NCBI RefSeq assembly: GCF_014851865.1 | Contig: NZ_JACVAM010000003.1 | Location: 62,001 to 126,000 of the forward strand | Direction: 5' to 3' | DNA from: Pseudomonas sp. PDM16 | GTDB taxonomy: Bacteria > Pseudomonadota > Gammaproteobacteria > Pseudomonadales > Pseudomonadaceae | Length of the DNA stretch: 64,000 nt | Part shown: one piece after another, positions 1 to 8,476 of the stretch | Numbering within the stretch: the first letter of the stretch is position 1 | How the letters are laid out: every line of letters starts with the position of its first letter | Position numbers and translations under genes: made by a program | Notes under the pieces: model-generated | Databases searched by the model: none | The model's input: the letters and a program-made list of their open reading frames with translations, nothing else | What the model was told of the DNA's origin: nothing

Positions 1-177
1 GACTCCGAACTCAAGTTCGGCAGCGGCCACAAGGCCAGCGCGGAGGTCGTTCTCGACTTCTACAAGCAGGCCATTCCTGCTGCCTCGGTCGCCAAGGCCA
101 TCGCCTACGCCATCGAGCAACCTGCGGACGTGGACATCAACGAAATCGTGCTGCGCCCGACCGCGCAGGACTTCTAG
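1..177 (+). CDS. SDR family oxidoreductase, C-terminal end (partial)
   Basis: Only the last 58 codons are present; the gene begins left of the window and stops with TAG at 175-177. The residues (VAKAIAYAIEQP, then INEIVLRPTAQDF) match the C-terminal tail of classical short-chain dehydrogenases, where the last helix is followed by the 'LRPTxQ' ending common in NADP-dependent YdfG-like members. The catalytic Ser-Tyr-Lys and the Rossmann GxxxGxG lie outside the window, so substrate and cofactor cannot be judged. The gene converges on the HMG-CoA reductase gene; both may use the hairpin between them. Confidence 0.7.
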   Translation, partial: DSELKFGSGHKASAEVVLDFYKQAIPAASVAKAIAYAIEQPADVDINEIVLRPTAQDF

Positions 178-191
178 CCACGGAGCCGCCC

Positions 192-218
192 CCCGTGAGC
201 GCGCAATACGCTCACGGG
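192..218 (+). terminator. Hairpin terminator after the SDR gene
   Basis: A perfect 10-bp inverted repeat (CCCGTGAGCG at 192-201, CGCTCACGGG at 209-218) with a 7-nt loop starts 15 bp after the SDR stop codon and is followed by TTCCTCTAT. It sits between two convergent genes. The T-tract is weak, so it may act in both directions or poorly. Confidence 0.6.
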
Positions 219-255
219 TTCCTCTATGCTAGCCATCAATCTGATGGCCGGCACC

Positions 256-1428
256 TCAGCGATTGCGCCCCAGAGCCTCGTGGCTGCTGACCCAGTCCCC
301 AGCAAGTATTGCCGATGTCAGGGACACGTCACCTGCCAGCACCACCGCCGCGATGATCTCCGCCAGCTTGTCCGCCTTTCCTGCGCCATAGCACCCCAGC
401 AGCTCCAGGCACTCGCGCTGGGTCGGCAGACTCGTGCCACCTCCATGGGTTGCGCAGATCACTGCGGGCAAGGTCACCGACCAGTAGTAGTCCCCGTTAT
501 CCAGCAGCTGCCCATAGGTGATGCCGCCGTGAGATTCAGCCACGTTCGCCGCGTCCTGCCCGGTGGAGATATACACCGCGGCCAAGCCGTTTGCCGAATG
601 CGCACCACTGTATGCCGAGCCGGCCTGAAACGCGCCTACCGCGGCTATCTGCCGGTAGCGGTAGAGGTTGACGGGGTCCACACGAAGCAGATCGTGAGCG
701 ATGTCACGCCTGAGAGTGAATTCGGCGATTACCCGCTTGCCGCGGGTCTGGATCATGTTCATCGCCGAATGCTTCTTGTCGGTATCGATGGCCCCGGAAA
801 GGATGTAACGCGGCTGTAATGGATGATTCGCTTTGATCCACTCACACGCAGCATACGTCGCCTTGCTGGTCATGTTCTGCCCGGCGGCATCACCCGTGGT
901 GTAGCAGAAGCGCGTGTAAAGCATGTTGGCCACCGGATACTGCTCGATCTCGAACAGCTTGCCGCTACGGGTAGTGGTTTCGCTCACCGCCTTGATCGTC
1001 TCGAACTCGCGGACCAGCCAGGCGCCGAACTCCCGAGCCTGCAATGCATCATCAAACATGAAGACCGGTGCACGCTGCATGGAATGCTTGACCACGGTGG
1101 TCTTCACTCCACCCGACGCGCTGATGGCACGCATGCCTCGGCTGTAACTGGCCAATAGAGTGCCTTCGGTGGTGGCCATCGGCACATAGAAGTCGCCACG
1201 CGCATGTTCGCCCTCTATCCGCAGAGGGCCGGCCAGTCCCAGTGGCATCTGCACGGCGCCTATGAAGTTCTCGATATTGCCGCGCGTAACCTCTGGATCG
1301 ATGGCGTATTTGCCAACCGCATCCAGCAGGGCACCGGTTTGTGCCTCGACAAAGTCGCGGCGCACTCTGGCCTGCTCGTGGGAGTAATCGTTGTCGGAAT
1401 GACGGGGAATGGGGGCGCCTCGGGACAT
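256..1428 (-). CDS. Hydroxymethylglutaryl-CoA reductase
   Basis: Predicted 390-aa HMG-CoA reductase, which interconverts HMG-CoA and mevalonate with NAD(P)H. The family motifs are all present: ENFIG with catalytic Glu near residue 53, MATTEGTLLAS near 85, GDAAGQNM near 179-186 (usually GDAMGMNM), DTDKKHSAMN with catalytic Lys near 218, GQDAAN with catalytic Asp near 292, and a C-terminal SSHEALGRNR with the catalytic His near 383. The 'SGxxDTDKK' and 'SHxxxxRNR' patterns look closer to class I than class II enzymes. I chose the second ATG because AGGAG lies 6 nt before it and directly abuts the first ATG (1434). No other mevalonate gene is in the window, so whether it makes or degrades mevalonate is unknown. 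It is divergent from a MarR gene that may control it. Confidence 0.9.
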   Translation of the reverse strand: MSRGAPIPRHSDNDYSHEQARVRRDFVEAQTGALLDAVGKYAIDPEVTRGNIENFIGAVQMPLGLAGPLRIEGEHARGDFYVPMATTEGTLLASYSRGMRAISASGGVKTTVVKHSMQRAPVFMFDDALQAREFGAWLVREFETIKAVSETTTRSGKLFEIEQYPVANMLYTRFCYTTGDAAGQNMTSKATYAACEWIKANHPLQPRYILSGAIDTDKKHSAMNMIQTRGKRVIAEFTLRRDIAHDLLRVDPVNLYRYRQIAAVGAFQAGSAYSGAHSANGLAAVYISTGQDAANVAESHGGITYGQLLDNGDYYWSVTLPAVICATHGGGTSLPTQRECLELLGCYGAGKADKLAEIIAAVVLAGDVSLTSAILAGDWVSSHEALGRNR

Positions 1429-1716
1429 GGACATCTCCTGTGCATCGGCGAATTAGCCGAGGTAAAAGGTCGTGATCACGAGTGTGCCCGTAGGCAAGCG
1501 TGCCGGCATGTCCGACTGCGCCAATCAGATGTCCCAGCACGTCGATGTCAAGGACGTCAGCCGTTACGACCGGCCAGCAACTGTCCCCCTACCGGTAGCA
1601 ACGAGAGCTGCTGGCCGCCTAGGGCAAAGCTACATATCGGTCGGTCTCCCATGCCGAGCCCCTCTGAACACGAGTTCCAGCCACCAACGCAGCCGCTTCC
1701 TGCCTGGTAGCCAGGC

Positions 1717-1744
1717 TTGCCATTTACATTAGCGCTAATGTAGT
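1717..1744 (+). promoter_or_regulatory. Probable marR promoter with 18-bp palindromic operator
   Basis: TACATTAGCGCTAATGTA at 1725-1742 is a perfect 18-bp palindrome, typical in size for a MarR dimer site. It falls between a possible -35 (TTGCCA, 1717-1722) and overlaps a possible -10 (TGTAGT, 1739-1744) ahead of the MarR gene at 1773. This arrangement suggests autorepression. The divergent HMG-CoA reductase begins about 290 bp away, so its control from this site is only possible. Confidence 0.65.
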
Positions 1745-1772
1745 TTGGAACCGAGAGTTGGAGATGCCTGCC

Positions 1773-2264
1773 ATGAGTAGAAAAATTGAGCCCGGACTGG
1801 GCGAGCTACTGCGTTACGTGTCGGAGCTGGTGGAGTCGGGAGCCGAGGAACACTATCAGCAGATGGGACTGAAGTACCGAGCGCGGTACACCCCGGTGCT
1901 GCGTGCGATTCGGTCTGGCGCCCAGACGGTTACCGAGATCACCTCGCGAACCCACCTGACCCAGGGAGCCATCAGCCAGACCATCAGCCAAATGGAGACT
2001 GACGCAATCGTATCCCGCCAACGTGGAGAGGATGGCCGGCAGACAGTGGTTCAACTGACGCCAGCCGGCAAGAAGCTGGTGACCAAGTTGAACACTCACT
2101 GGTCAGCGACGTTCGAGGCCATCGAGCACCTGGAGCAAGAAATCGGCTATCCACTGCGTCACGTGCTGGAGAACGCGGCCAAAGCCTTGGAACAGCGGGG
2201 CTTCGCTCAGCGCCTGACCAGCATCAAGCAAAGCCTGAAAGCGGGCAGTGTCAGCCATGCATAG
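1773..2264 (+). CDS. MarR family transcriptional regulator
   Basis: A 163-aa winged-helix regulator of the MarR type. The recognition region 'HLTQGAISQTISQMETDAIVSRQRGEDGRQTVVQLTPAG' is diagnostic: helix 3, helix 4, then the charged wing with the DGR turn. Charged N- and C-terminal helices would form the dimer interface. Of three in-frame starts (TTG 1758, ATG 1764, ATG 1773) I chose 1773, which has GGAG 9 nt upstream. A perfect palindrome sits just upstream, and the methyltransferase gene overlaps its end. The ligand is unknown; control of its own operon and perhaps of the HMG-CoA reductase gene is inference. Confidence 0.85.
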   Translation: MSRKIEPGLGELLRYVSELVESGAEEHYQQMGLKYRARYTPVLRAIRSGAQTVTEITSRTHLTQGAISQTISQMETDAIVSRQRGEDGRQTVVQLTPAGKKLVTKLNTHWSATFEAIEHLEQEIGYPLRHVLENAAKALEQRGFAQRLTSIKQSLKAGSVSHA

Positions 2265-3015
2265 CACTCTCGCAGAAACGAAGAACTGGTTCGATCAGGG
2301 TGGCTCGGCGTACGCACGATACCGGCCGGAGTACCCTCCAGCAGTCGCTGCGTTCCTGGCCTCCATCGCACCCGATACAGTTCAAGCCCTCGATGTCGGA
2401 TGCGGCACCGGCCAGCTCACCGTCCAGCTTGCCGAGAATTTCCGCCGGGTGTCTGGTATCGATCCCAGCGAAGACCAGATCAACCATGCGACGCCAAAGC
2501 AGAACGTCACCTACCACTGCGCCCCCGCCGAAGAACTGCCGCTCCCGAATAACAGTGCGAGCCTCGTTACCGCAGCACAGGCGGCACACTGGTTCGACCT
2601 GCCCAGGTTCTATGGTGAAGTACGCCGAGTGGCCACGCCGGATGCGATTCTGGCGCTGATCAGTTACGGGGTGCTGCGCCTGGAAGGTGATCTGGGGGCT
2701 CGCTTCGAACGCTTCTACTGGCATGAGATCGGTCCGTACTGGCCTCCCGAGCGCCAACTGGTAGATAGCGGCTATGCAACCATCGAGTTTCCCTTCGACG
2801 AGATTGGAAGCCCTCTGATTGCCATCCACCTGGAGTGGAGCCTCGAGGACCTTCTCGGCTATATCTCAACCTGGTCGTCAGTACGCAATGCCAGAGACTC
2901 TGGGCGCGACGAGCTGCTTCAAGGCTTCGCCGCAGATATTGCCAACCTGTGGGGCGAGCGTACGGCTCGCCGGCCAATCACCTGGCCTGTAAGCATGAGA
3001 GTTGGACGTCTATGA
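2257..3015 (+). CDS. Class I SAM-dependent methyltransferase
   Basis: A 252-aa methyltransferase of the Methyltransf_11/UbiE type. Motif I LDVGCGTGQL (about residues 43-52) binds SAM, the acidic loop 'VSGIDPSEDQI' follows, and 'AEELPLPNNSASLVTAAQAAHWF' is the post-motif region typical of small-molecule methyltransferases; the start 'WFDQGGSAYARYRPEYP' is common in this subfamily. ATG 2257 is preferred over GTG 2248. It overlaps the MarR gene by 8 bp, and its stop overlaps the next start as ATGA, so the three genes look translationally coupled. The substrate is unknown. Confidence 0.85.
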   Translation: MHSTLAETKNWFDQGGSAYARYRPEYPPAVAAFLASIAPDTVQALDVGCGTGQLTVQLAENFRRVSGIDPSEDQINHATPKQNVTYHCAPAEELPLPNNSASLVTAAQAAHWFDLPRFYGEVRRVATPDAILALISYGVLRLEGDLGARFERFYWHEIGPYWPPERQLVDSGYATIEFPFDEIGSPLIAIHLEWSLEDLLGYISTWSSVRNARDSGRDELLQGFAADIANLWGERTARRPITWPVSMRVGRL

Positions 3016-3386
3016 GTACTGTGTCGCCGCCCTCGCCGTCGATAGGCCTTAGCCATACCGATACGCTCGTCGTGGCATGACCTCACACGGCTCCACAGGT
3101 GGAGTCGAGTTGGCCTGGCTTCGTCGACATGCGCCCGTATCTTACGGCCGGGCAGCGCACGGTAAGCACCCACGTTGATATCAGCCACGTAGCGGCCACA
3201 CCTGCCGGGATCAAGGTGACGGCGACGGTCGAACTCACCGCTATCGACGGCAAGGTGCTGGTGTTCAAGGTCGAGAGCCGGGATGAAAGCGGAATTGTCG
3301 GGGCCGGAACTCATCGCCGCGCCATCGTCGACCTGCAGAAGTTCGTGCAGCGTGTCGAGCAGAAGTCGCGGCAGGCCCGTCCGTAG
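3012..3386 (+). pseudogene. Degraded FlK-like hotdog thioesterase
   Basis: An ATG at 3012 overlaps the methyltransferase stop (ATGA) and opens 'IGLSHTDTLVVA', then meets an in-frame TGA at 3078. The same frame continues as PHTAPQVESSWPGFVDM, then 'RPYLTAGQRTVSTHVDISHVAATPAG' and 'FKVESRDESGIVGAGTHRRAIVD', the core of fluoroacetyl-CoA-thioesterase-like hotdog proteins. From memory of the family, about 20 residues (the helix after 'DMPPVFATA') are missing between FVDM and RPYL. So there is a nonsense codon plus an apparent in-frame deletion removing the hotdog helix. A shorter product from 3099 is possible but would lack this helix. Confidence 0.65.
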
Positions 3387-3544
3387 CTATTCGCACTTCG
3401 CAGCCTGGGCGCACCGCCAGACAAAGCGCTAACGGAACAGAGGTATGAAAGGTTCTTGCGCTGCGGAGGCTCAATTGCCTGAGAACCGTGCTGGTGCTGC
3501 GCCCGTCCAGGGCGCGCTCCCCCACTCGTCTGCGCCTATCAAGA

Positions 3545-4264
3545 TCAGCTGGGATCCGCCACGGGGTCAGAGACCGGCGACGAGGCCGGCTGGTAGAGCA
3601 TGAGATCGTATAACCCCAGGCCAATCAGCCAGCACAGAGCAGCCGTCCACAGGTTGTGGGAAAGGAAATGTGCTCCCTGCAGCATGCGCACCAGAGAAAA
3701 CAACGTTCCCAGGGTCATCGCCGTGACCAGTGCCACCTTGGCACTGCGCGGACAACGATCTCGCAGTGCGAAGAACAGCGCGAACAGTGCAAAGCCTGCC
3801 GCCGCATGACCGCCTGGCCAGCAATTGCCGGGCTTTTCTACCGACACGGCACGCGGGCCGAGCAATGGCGAGAAATGCTCCACGCCCCCGTACTCCTCCA
3901 GACTCCAGGGGCAGTGCATCTGAGTGATTTTCTTCAGGGGCGTGACGAAGCTGGTGGATAGCGCCATGGCCAGAACCAGATAGCCCAAGGTACGCCGCAG
4001 CGGGCGCAATCGAGTAGGTAAAAGACTCAGCAGGAAACCGATGATGGCCAGTACGCCTACAGCGATCACCAGCTGCTTGGCACGATCGTGCAGCACATCC
4101 TCAAGAAAGTCGTTGTGCCGACCGATGAAGCCCTGGCCCTGAACGTAGAACAGATTGGAGATGGCGAAGTCGAGCCTGCTCGGCTCGAACACCAGCAATG
4201 CGGCGAGCATCGCCAATGGCAGGCCATACCACAATCGCCTGTCGAAGGTGGGAGACGCGCTCAT
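3545..4264 (-). CDS. PAP2 family membrane phosphatase
   Basis: A 239-aa polytopic membrane protein with the three acid-phosphatase signature motifs, slightly diverged: KKITQMHCP (usual KxxxxxxRP), PGGHAAAGF (usual PSGH) and RMLQGAHFLSHNLW (usual SRxxxxxHxxxD). About five to six hydrophobic segments surround them, starting with YGLPLAMLAALLVF. PAP2 proteins of this kind act on lipid phosphates such as undecaprenyl pyrophosphate or lipid A phosphates at the periplasmic face. Its start overlaps the end of the upstream LTA-synthase-like gene (ATGA), so the two are probably co-translated and may act on the same envelope glycolipid. Confidence 0.85.
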   Translation of the reverse strand: MSASPTFDRRLWYGLPLAMLAALLVFEPSRLDFAISNLFYVQGQGFIGRHNDFLEDVLHDRAKQLVIAVGVLAIIGFLLSLLPTRLRPLRRTLGYLVLAMALSTSFVTPLKKITQMHCPWSLEEYGGVEHFSPLLGPRAVSVEKPGNCWPGGHAAAGFALFALFFALRDRCPRSAKVALVTAMTLGTLFSLVRMLQGAHFLSHNLWTAALCWLIGLGLYDLMLYQPASSPVSDPVADPS

Positions 4265-6189
4265 GGCCGCTCCTCGCCCTTCCAGGTCAGCAGGCGCTTC
4301 TGGAAGTCATGGCTGGCCGCCTGATAATAGGCAATGTCGCGTTGCAACAGAGGATCACGGTTATCCACCCGATATTCGTGGCTGGCACCTAGCGCGTCGT
4401 CATGTCGGCGCATGTGACCACGAGGGCTGAGGATCGCCAGGTTCTGACCATCGAACAACCCCAGGTGCTGGTAGTTGCCGATCAGGACCCGTGGCGGGGC
4501 GGCACTGGGCTTGAGCAGATCGCGACCGAAGAAGGTCGACTGATAGTCCAGGTTGAGCAGACCGAGCAAGGTCGGAGCCAGGTCGATCTGGCTGGCGAGC
4601 TGAGAATCCTCCCGGGCCTCCAGCCACTTCGGCGCGTAGAGGAAAAGCGGGATGTGGTAGTTGGCCACCGGCAGGTCCTCCATGCCGGCGCTGCCAGCAC
4701 AGTGGTCGGCGACGAAGACGAACAGGGTATCGTCGAACCAGGGCTTTTGCCGCGCCGCCTCCAGGAAGCGACCGATGGCCCAGTCGGTGTACTTCACCGC
4801 CCCCTCGCGGCCATCACCGGAGGCTATGTCGATGCGCCCGGGTGGATACGTGTAGGGACGATGGTTGGAGGTTGTCATCAGCTGTAGGAAGAACGGCTTG
4901 CCGGTTGCATGATCTGCATCGGCGATTTTCATGGCCTGGGTATAGAGGTCCTCGTCTGCCATGCCCCAGGCATTCTTGAAATGAATGTCGGCCTCGTCGA
5001 CGCTGCTTTGATCCACCACCCGATAGCCGTTGCCTGAAAAGAACGCATTCATGTTGTCGAAATAGCCGCGCCCGCCGTAGACGAACACGCTGTCGTAGCC
5101 TCTGGCCGACAGCTGCTGACCAAGGCTGGCATAGCCGCCCTCGCGGCCAATGCGCTTGACGATGGAGCGGCCGGGAGTCGGCGGTATCGCCAGGGTGATG
5201 GCCTCCAGACCTCGGTCTGTGCGGGTGCCGGTGGCATAGAAGTCATTGAAGAACAGGCTCTGCCGCCGCAGCGCATCGAGATTAGGAGTCAGCCCGCGCG
5301 AATCGCCGAAGCTTCCCAGGTATTTGGCCGACAGGCTCTCGATGGTCACCAGAACCACATTCAGCTTGCGCGGCACACCCGGATTGTCGATCCAGCGGCG
5401 CACATCCAGCGGATCGCTGCCAACGAAGGTCGCCGTCGACTCGCCGAGCTCTCGGCGCAGCACCGGGGCCAACGTGGCATCCGGCAATTGGCCATAGAAC
5501 TGTCGGTAGTCCAGCTCGTTGTTACGGAAGGCAGCGAAGAACTGATATGGGCCGTTGCTCGCCAGTTCGTGGCGATAGCTGTTGCCACCCAGGCCGCGCG
5601 GACTGTCTTGGTTGAGCAGGATGACAGACAGAACGATGGCGAAGACCAACCCTGCCAACATCAACCCGCGGCGCGGCCAACCGGGCAGGGGTGCTCGGAT
5701 AGCGACTCGGAGAGGGCGGCGCAATGCCCGGCACAGCACCGCGGCAAACACTCCGAGAATGCTCAGCAACAGCCCGATGGGATAGGACTCAAGCAAGTTG
5801 TCGAGCACCTCATCGGAATACACCAGATAGTCCACCGCGATGAAGTTGAAGCGCACGCCGAATTCGTCCCAGAACAGCCACTCGGCTGTGGCGACAAACA
5901 GCATCAGGAAGATACTGGCGACGAACAGACCGACGAGAAACAGTCGGTGAGCGGGATGGCGCCACAATGCCGGAGGACACAGCAACAGATAGAGGCCAAG
6001 CGGCAACGCCGCATAGGCCAGGAACCCCAGGTCATAGAGCATGCCCCCAACAAATACGTCGGGAGCGAAGCCTCCCGCCTCTGCGCCATGAGCGACGAGC
6101 AAAGCAACACGGGTAACGGTGAAGACGGCAAGCCAGCAGACAAGTAGCAGAGACAGATAGCGCATAGGCGCATTGCGGGGCAGGAGCAT
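4261..6189 (-). CDS. LTA synthase family / sulfatase-type phosphotransferase
   Basis: A 642-aa inner-membrane protein: five hydrophobic N-terminal segments (first about 200 residues) and a periplasmic sulfatase-fold domain. Landmarks of the LtaS/OpgB-type alkaline-phosphatase superfamily are visible: LNVVLVTIESLSAKYLG (metal-binding Glu), 'FYATGTRTDRGLEAI' with the probable nucleophilic Thr, and 'FVADHCAGSAG' plus 'NYHIPLFLYAPKW' for the second metal set. Gram-negative members transfer phosphoglycerol or phosphoethanolamine-like groups to glycans. The coupled PAP2 gene could process a lipid by-product (inference). A shorter start at the internal Met (MRYLSLLL, 6165) is possible. Confidence 0.85.
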   Translation of the reverse strand: MLLPRNAPMRYLSLLLVCWLAVFTVTRVALLVAHGAEAGGFAPDVFVGGMLYDLGFLAYAALPLGLYLLLCPPALWRHPAHRLFLVGLFVASIFLMLFVATAEWLFWDEFGVRFNFIAVDYLVYSDEVLDNLLESYPIGLLLSILGVFAAVLCRALRRPLRVAIRAPLPGWPRRGLMLAGLVFAIVLSVILLNQDSPRGLGGNSYRHELASNGPYQFFAAFRNNELDYRQFYGQLPDATLAPVLRRELGESTATFVGSDPLDVRRWIDNPGVPRKLNVVLVTIESLSAKYLGSFGDSRGLTPNLDALRRQSLFFNDFYATGTRTDRGLEAITLAIPPTPGRSIVKRIGREGGYASLGQQLSARGYDSVFVYGGRGYFDNMNAFFSGNGYRVVDQSSVDEADIHFKNAWGMADEDLYTQAMKIADADHATGKPFFLQLMTTSNHRPYTYPPGRIDIASGDGREGAVKYTDWAIGRFLEAARQKPWFDDTLFVFVADHCAGSAGMEDLPVANYHIPLFLYAPKWLEAREDSQLASQIDLAPTLLGLLNLDYQSTFFGRDLLKPSAAPPRVLIGNYQHLGLFDGQNLAILSPRGHMRRHDDALGASHEYRVDNRDPLLQRDIAYYQAASHDFQKRLLTWKGEERP

Positions 6190-6291
6190 ATGAGTGTCCA
6201 GGCAATGGAAAACGCCCAGGAGTGTGTGGGTGCGAACGTCGATGACTGGTGAAGCGGAAGTGAAAAGAACGTCAAGCCAAGGGCGGCCGAG

Positions 6292-6964
6292 TCAACTTCC
6301 GTTGCAAGCCCCCTTGCCCGGGTCTACGAGCAACAGGCTCAGCTGCTGTGGCGGTTGATGGATCAGCCCCGCAGGCGACTCACATACACGTTGGATAAAG
6401 TTGTCGGTGAACAGCAGCTTGTCGTGCACGAAGTATTCGTTCGGCCGCAGGTTGGGATTGTCGATCTTCGTGCCCAGGCGGGCTGCCAACCACTTGCCCG
6501 CCTCGTAGTGGCTGATCCAGCGCCCGCGGAAAAAATCAGCCAGGGCGCCCACCGGGGCGTCTCGAGCAACCACGATCACCGGTACGTCATGGACCTCCGG
6601 CACCAGGTCGTTGTGCCCCCAGTAACTGTTCTCGCCCAGGCGCTGACCATGATCGCCGGTGATGATCAGGTAGCGCTCGCCATCCAGGCGGTCGAAGTCG
6701 GCGAGGATCTCCGCCAGCATCCCGTCAAGGTAGTGGATCGAGTTTCGTAGGCATTGCTCTGCCCTTCCGGCCCTTGATCCGGCCAGGGAGCCGGAGCCGG
6801 TTCATGGCGGTAGTTTTGCGCATAGGGCAGATGGGCGGTGCGCAGGTTGAGCACGACGAAGTTGCGCTCGGCCCAGCGCTGCTGAGCCATTTGGCCTTGA
6901 TAAGTGCGGCTACTTTTCTCAACCGCGAGCTGGATGGGGTCGAGACGCCGTGGCAGCCGTAAGA
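6292..6964 (-). pseudogene. Frameshifted, 5'-truncated sulfatase-like protein
   Basis: Two overlapping frames together make the C-terminal part of a sulfatase / phosphoethanolamine-transferase-like domain. The upstream frame gives 'WAERNFVVLNLRTAHLPYAQNYRHE...QSNAYE' and the downstream frame 'LDGMLAEILADFDRLDGERYLIITGDHGQRLGENSYWGH', followed by a region ending in FTDNFIQRV. The frames join at a TTT run (6743-6745): one extra T would restore NAYENSIHYLDG. The N-terminal half, including the nucleophile and any membrane segments, is missing, and the upstream edge near 6964 is uncertain. It lies next to a complete sulfatase-family gene on the same strand. Confidence 0.65.
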
Positions 6965-7321
6965 CTGGCGTTATGAAGCCTATTGGTGACTTTATCAAAA
7001 ACGGCCTGATGAAGAGACCCGATGAGGAATGCTTCAATAGCGCTGAGCATGTTCAGCGCAAACCAGAGAAGTGCATCACTCCACAGGGATTACAGAGCCA
7101 AAAGAAAATAACCCGTACAGCCAATCGGTCCGACCCGCCGCTAACAAAAGAAAGACTTGGATGACAAACATCTAGCCAGACTATCGTCTTCCAAACGTTC
7201 CCGAATTTTCTCTATCAAAGATGATAGACAGATGAGCCGGGACTGCGGCGCTATACGGTCTTGCAGGTGGCGATCCATAGGTGCCAAACGGTGCTTACTA
7301 TTCTTAGATAGGTAATCACGC

Positions 7322-8476
7322 TTACATCTTAAGCGACTGCACTGCACCAAAACCCTCAGACATCGCACCATTTCCCTGCGACGCCCTATATTTGCTGGCG
7401 AGCCTCGCTCCAAATCTTATAAACGGGCGCTCTATAAAAAAATAAATCAAACAAGAAGATATAATTGTCAACCCCAGCAGAACAGACGCATAAATCAACC
7501 AATCAAATTTCATAAAGAAAGCACCATAGGGCGCCACCACATCAAACCAAAAAAGATGAGTGAGATATATCCCATAACTAATCTCACCCACAAAAACCAT
7601 GCCTGTTCTTTTCAGCAGACTGCCGAACCAATCAGGGGTACACGAAAAAACCAAAACCATCACTGAAAATGCCGCGCCGGAAAACAATCTTCCATATATC
7701 ATTGAGCTTTCGTTAGTCCAATAATCACCAATATGAGGGCGCAACCAATTAAAATATAAAAACAACGCAGCCACCGCCAGCACCAAAAACAACACAAAGT
7801 ATCTAGAAACAAACAATCCTATAGACTTTTTCAACTGAACAACAAAAAAACCCAGGCCAAAGAGAACCAACATCCCAGGTAACTGGGTAGAGAGAAAAAA
7901 TCGCTGCGTGGGCGCTGCATAGTCAAAAACAAAGTATCTATATAGCAAGCTTACGAAAACCATAAAAAAGACAAGAGAAAGCCAAGAAAGCTTCCGCCTC
8001 GGCACCAACAAAATTAAAGCTGACAGCAAATAAAACTGAAATTCAGCGCCAAGAGTCCATAAAACCCCATTAACAGCCCCAGCATACGCTGGAATTAAAT
8101 TATTGAACAAGAAAACATGGCTAGCAATAAGAAGCTTATTTTCAATAAAATACGGCTTATTCACAAGAATACAAAGAACCAACACCACAAAATACGCCGG
8201 ATATATTCTAAAGAAACGCCTAATAACAAAAGACTTAATGTTTTCATTATCTCTACTCAGAATAGATCCAATCAAGAACCCACTCAGAACAAAGAACAAA
8301 TCAACGCCATTCCACCCAACTATCACATAGAAACTATCTATAGCTGGCTTAAGGGCTTGAGGAGAAAGCTCCATAAAATGAAATACAAAAACCCAGAGAG
8401 CAGCGATAGCCCTGAGAAAATCGAGGCCTGGCATTCTTTTTTCGGAGACAATAGGAGCTTGACAGCTTGAGGACAT
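7322..8476 (-). CDS. Acyltransferase family 3 (OafA/YrhL-like) membrane protein
   Basis: A 384-aa polytopic membrane protein starting with the family signature RMPGLDFLRAIAALWVFVFH (catalytic His near residue 33), followed by 'GVDLFFVLSGFLIGSIL' and 'RRFFRIYPAYFVV'. About ten hydrophobic segments follow. These enzymes O-acylate sugars of LPS, capsules or other glycans at the inner membrane. Base composition is much more AT-rich than the surroundings, with runs of A, a strong sign of recent transfer as seen in O-antigen-modifying genes. GTG at 8488 is an alternative start; neither has a clear ribosome site. Confidence 0.85.
   Translation of the reverse strand: MSSSCQAPIVSEKRMPGLDFLRAIAALWVFVFHFMELSPQALKPAIDSFYVIVGWNGVDLFFVLSGFLIGSILSRDNENIKSFVIRRFFRIYPAYFVVLVLCILVNKPYFIENKLLIASHVFLFNNLIPAYAGAVNGVLWTLGAEFQFYLLSALILLVPRRKLSWLSLVFFMVFVSLLYRYFVFDYAAPTQRFFLSTQLPGMLVLFGLGFFVVQLKKSIGLFVSRYFVLFLVLAVAALFLYFNWLRPHIGDYWTNESSMIYGRLFSGAAFSVMVLVFSCTPDWFGSLLKRTGMVFVGEISYGIYLTHLFWFDVVAPYGAFFMKFDWLIYASVLLGLTIISSCLIYFFIERPFIRFGARLASKYRASQGNGAMSEGFGAVQSLKM

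Noticed and set aside
256..819. Plus-strand open frames opposite the HMG-CoA reductase gene
   Set aside because: They are antisense shadows without ribosome sites or family similarity; the minus-strand gene explains the open frames.
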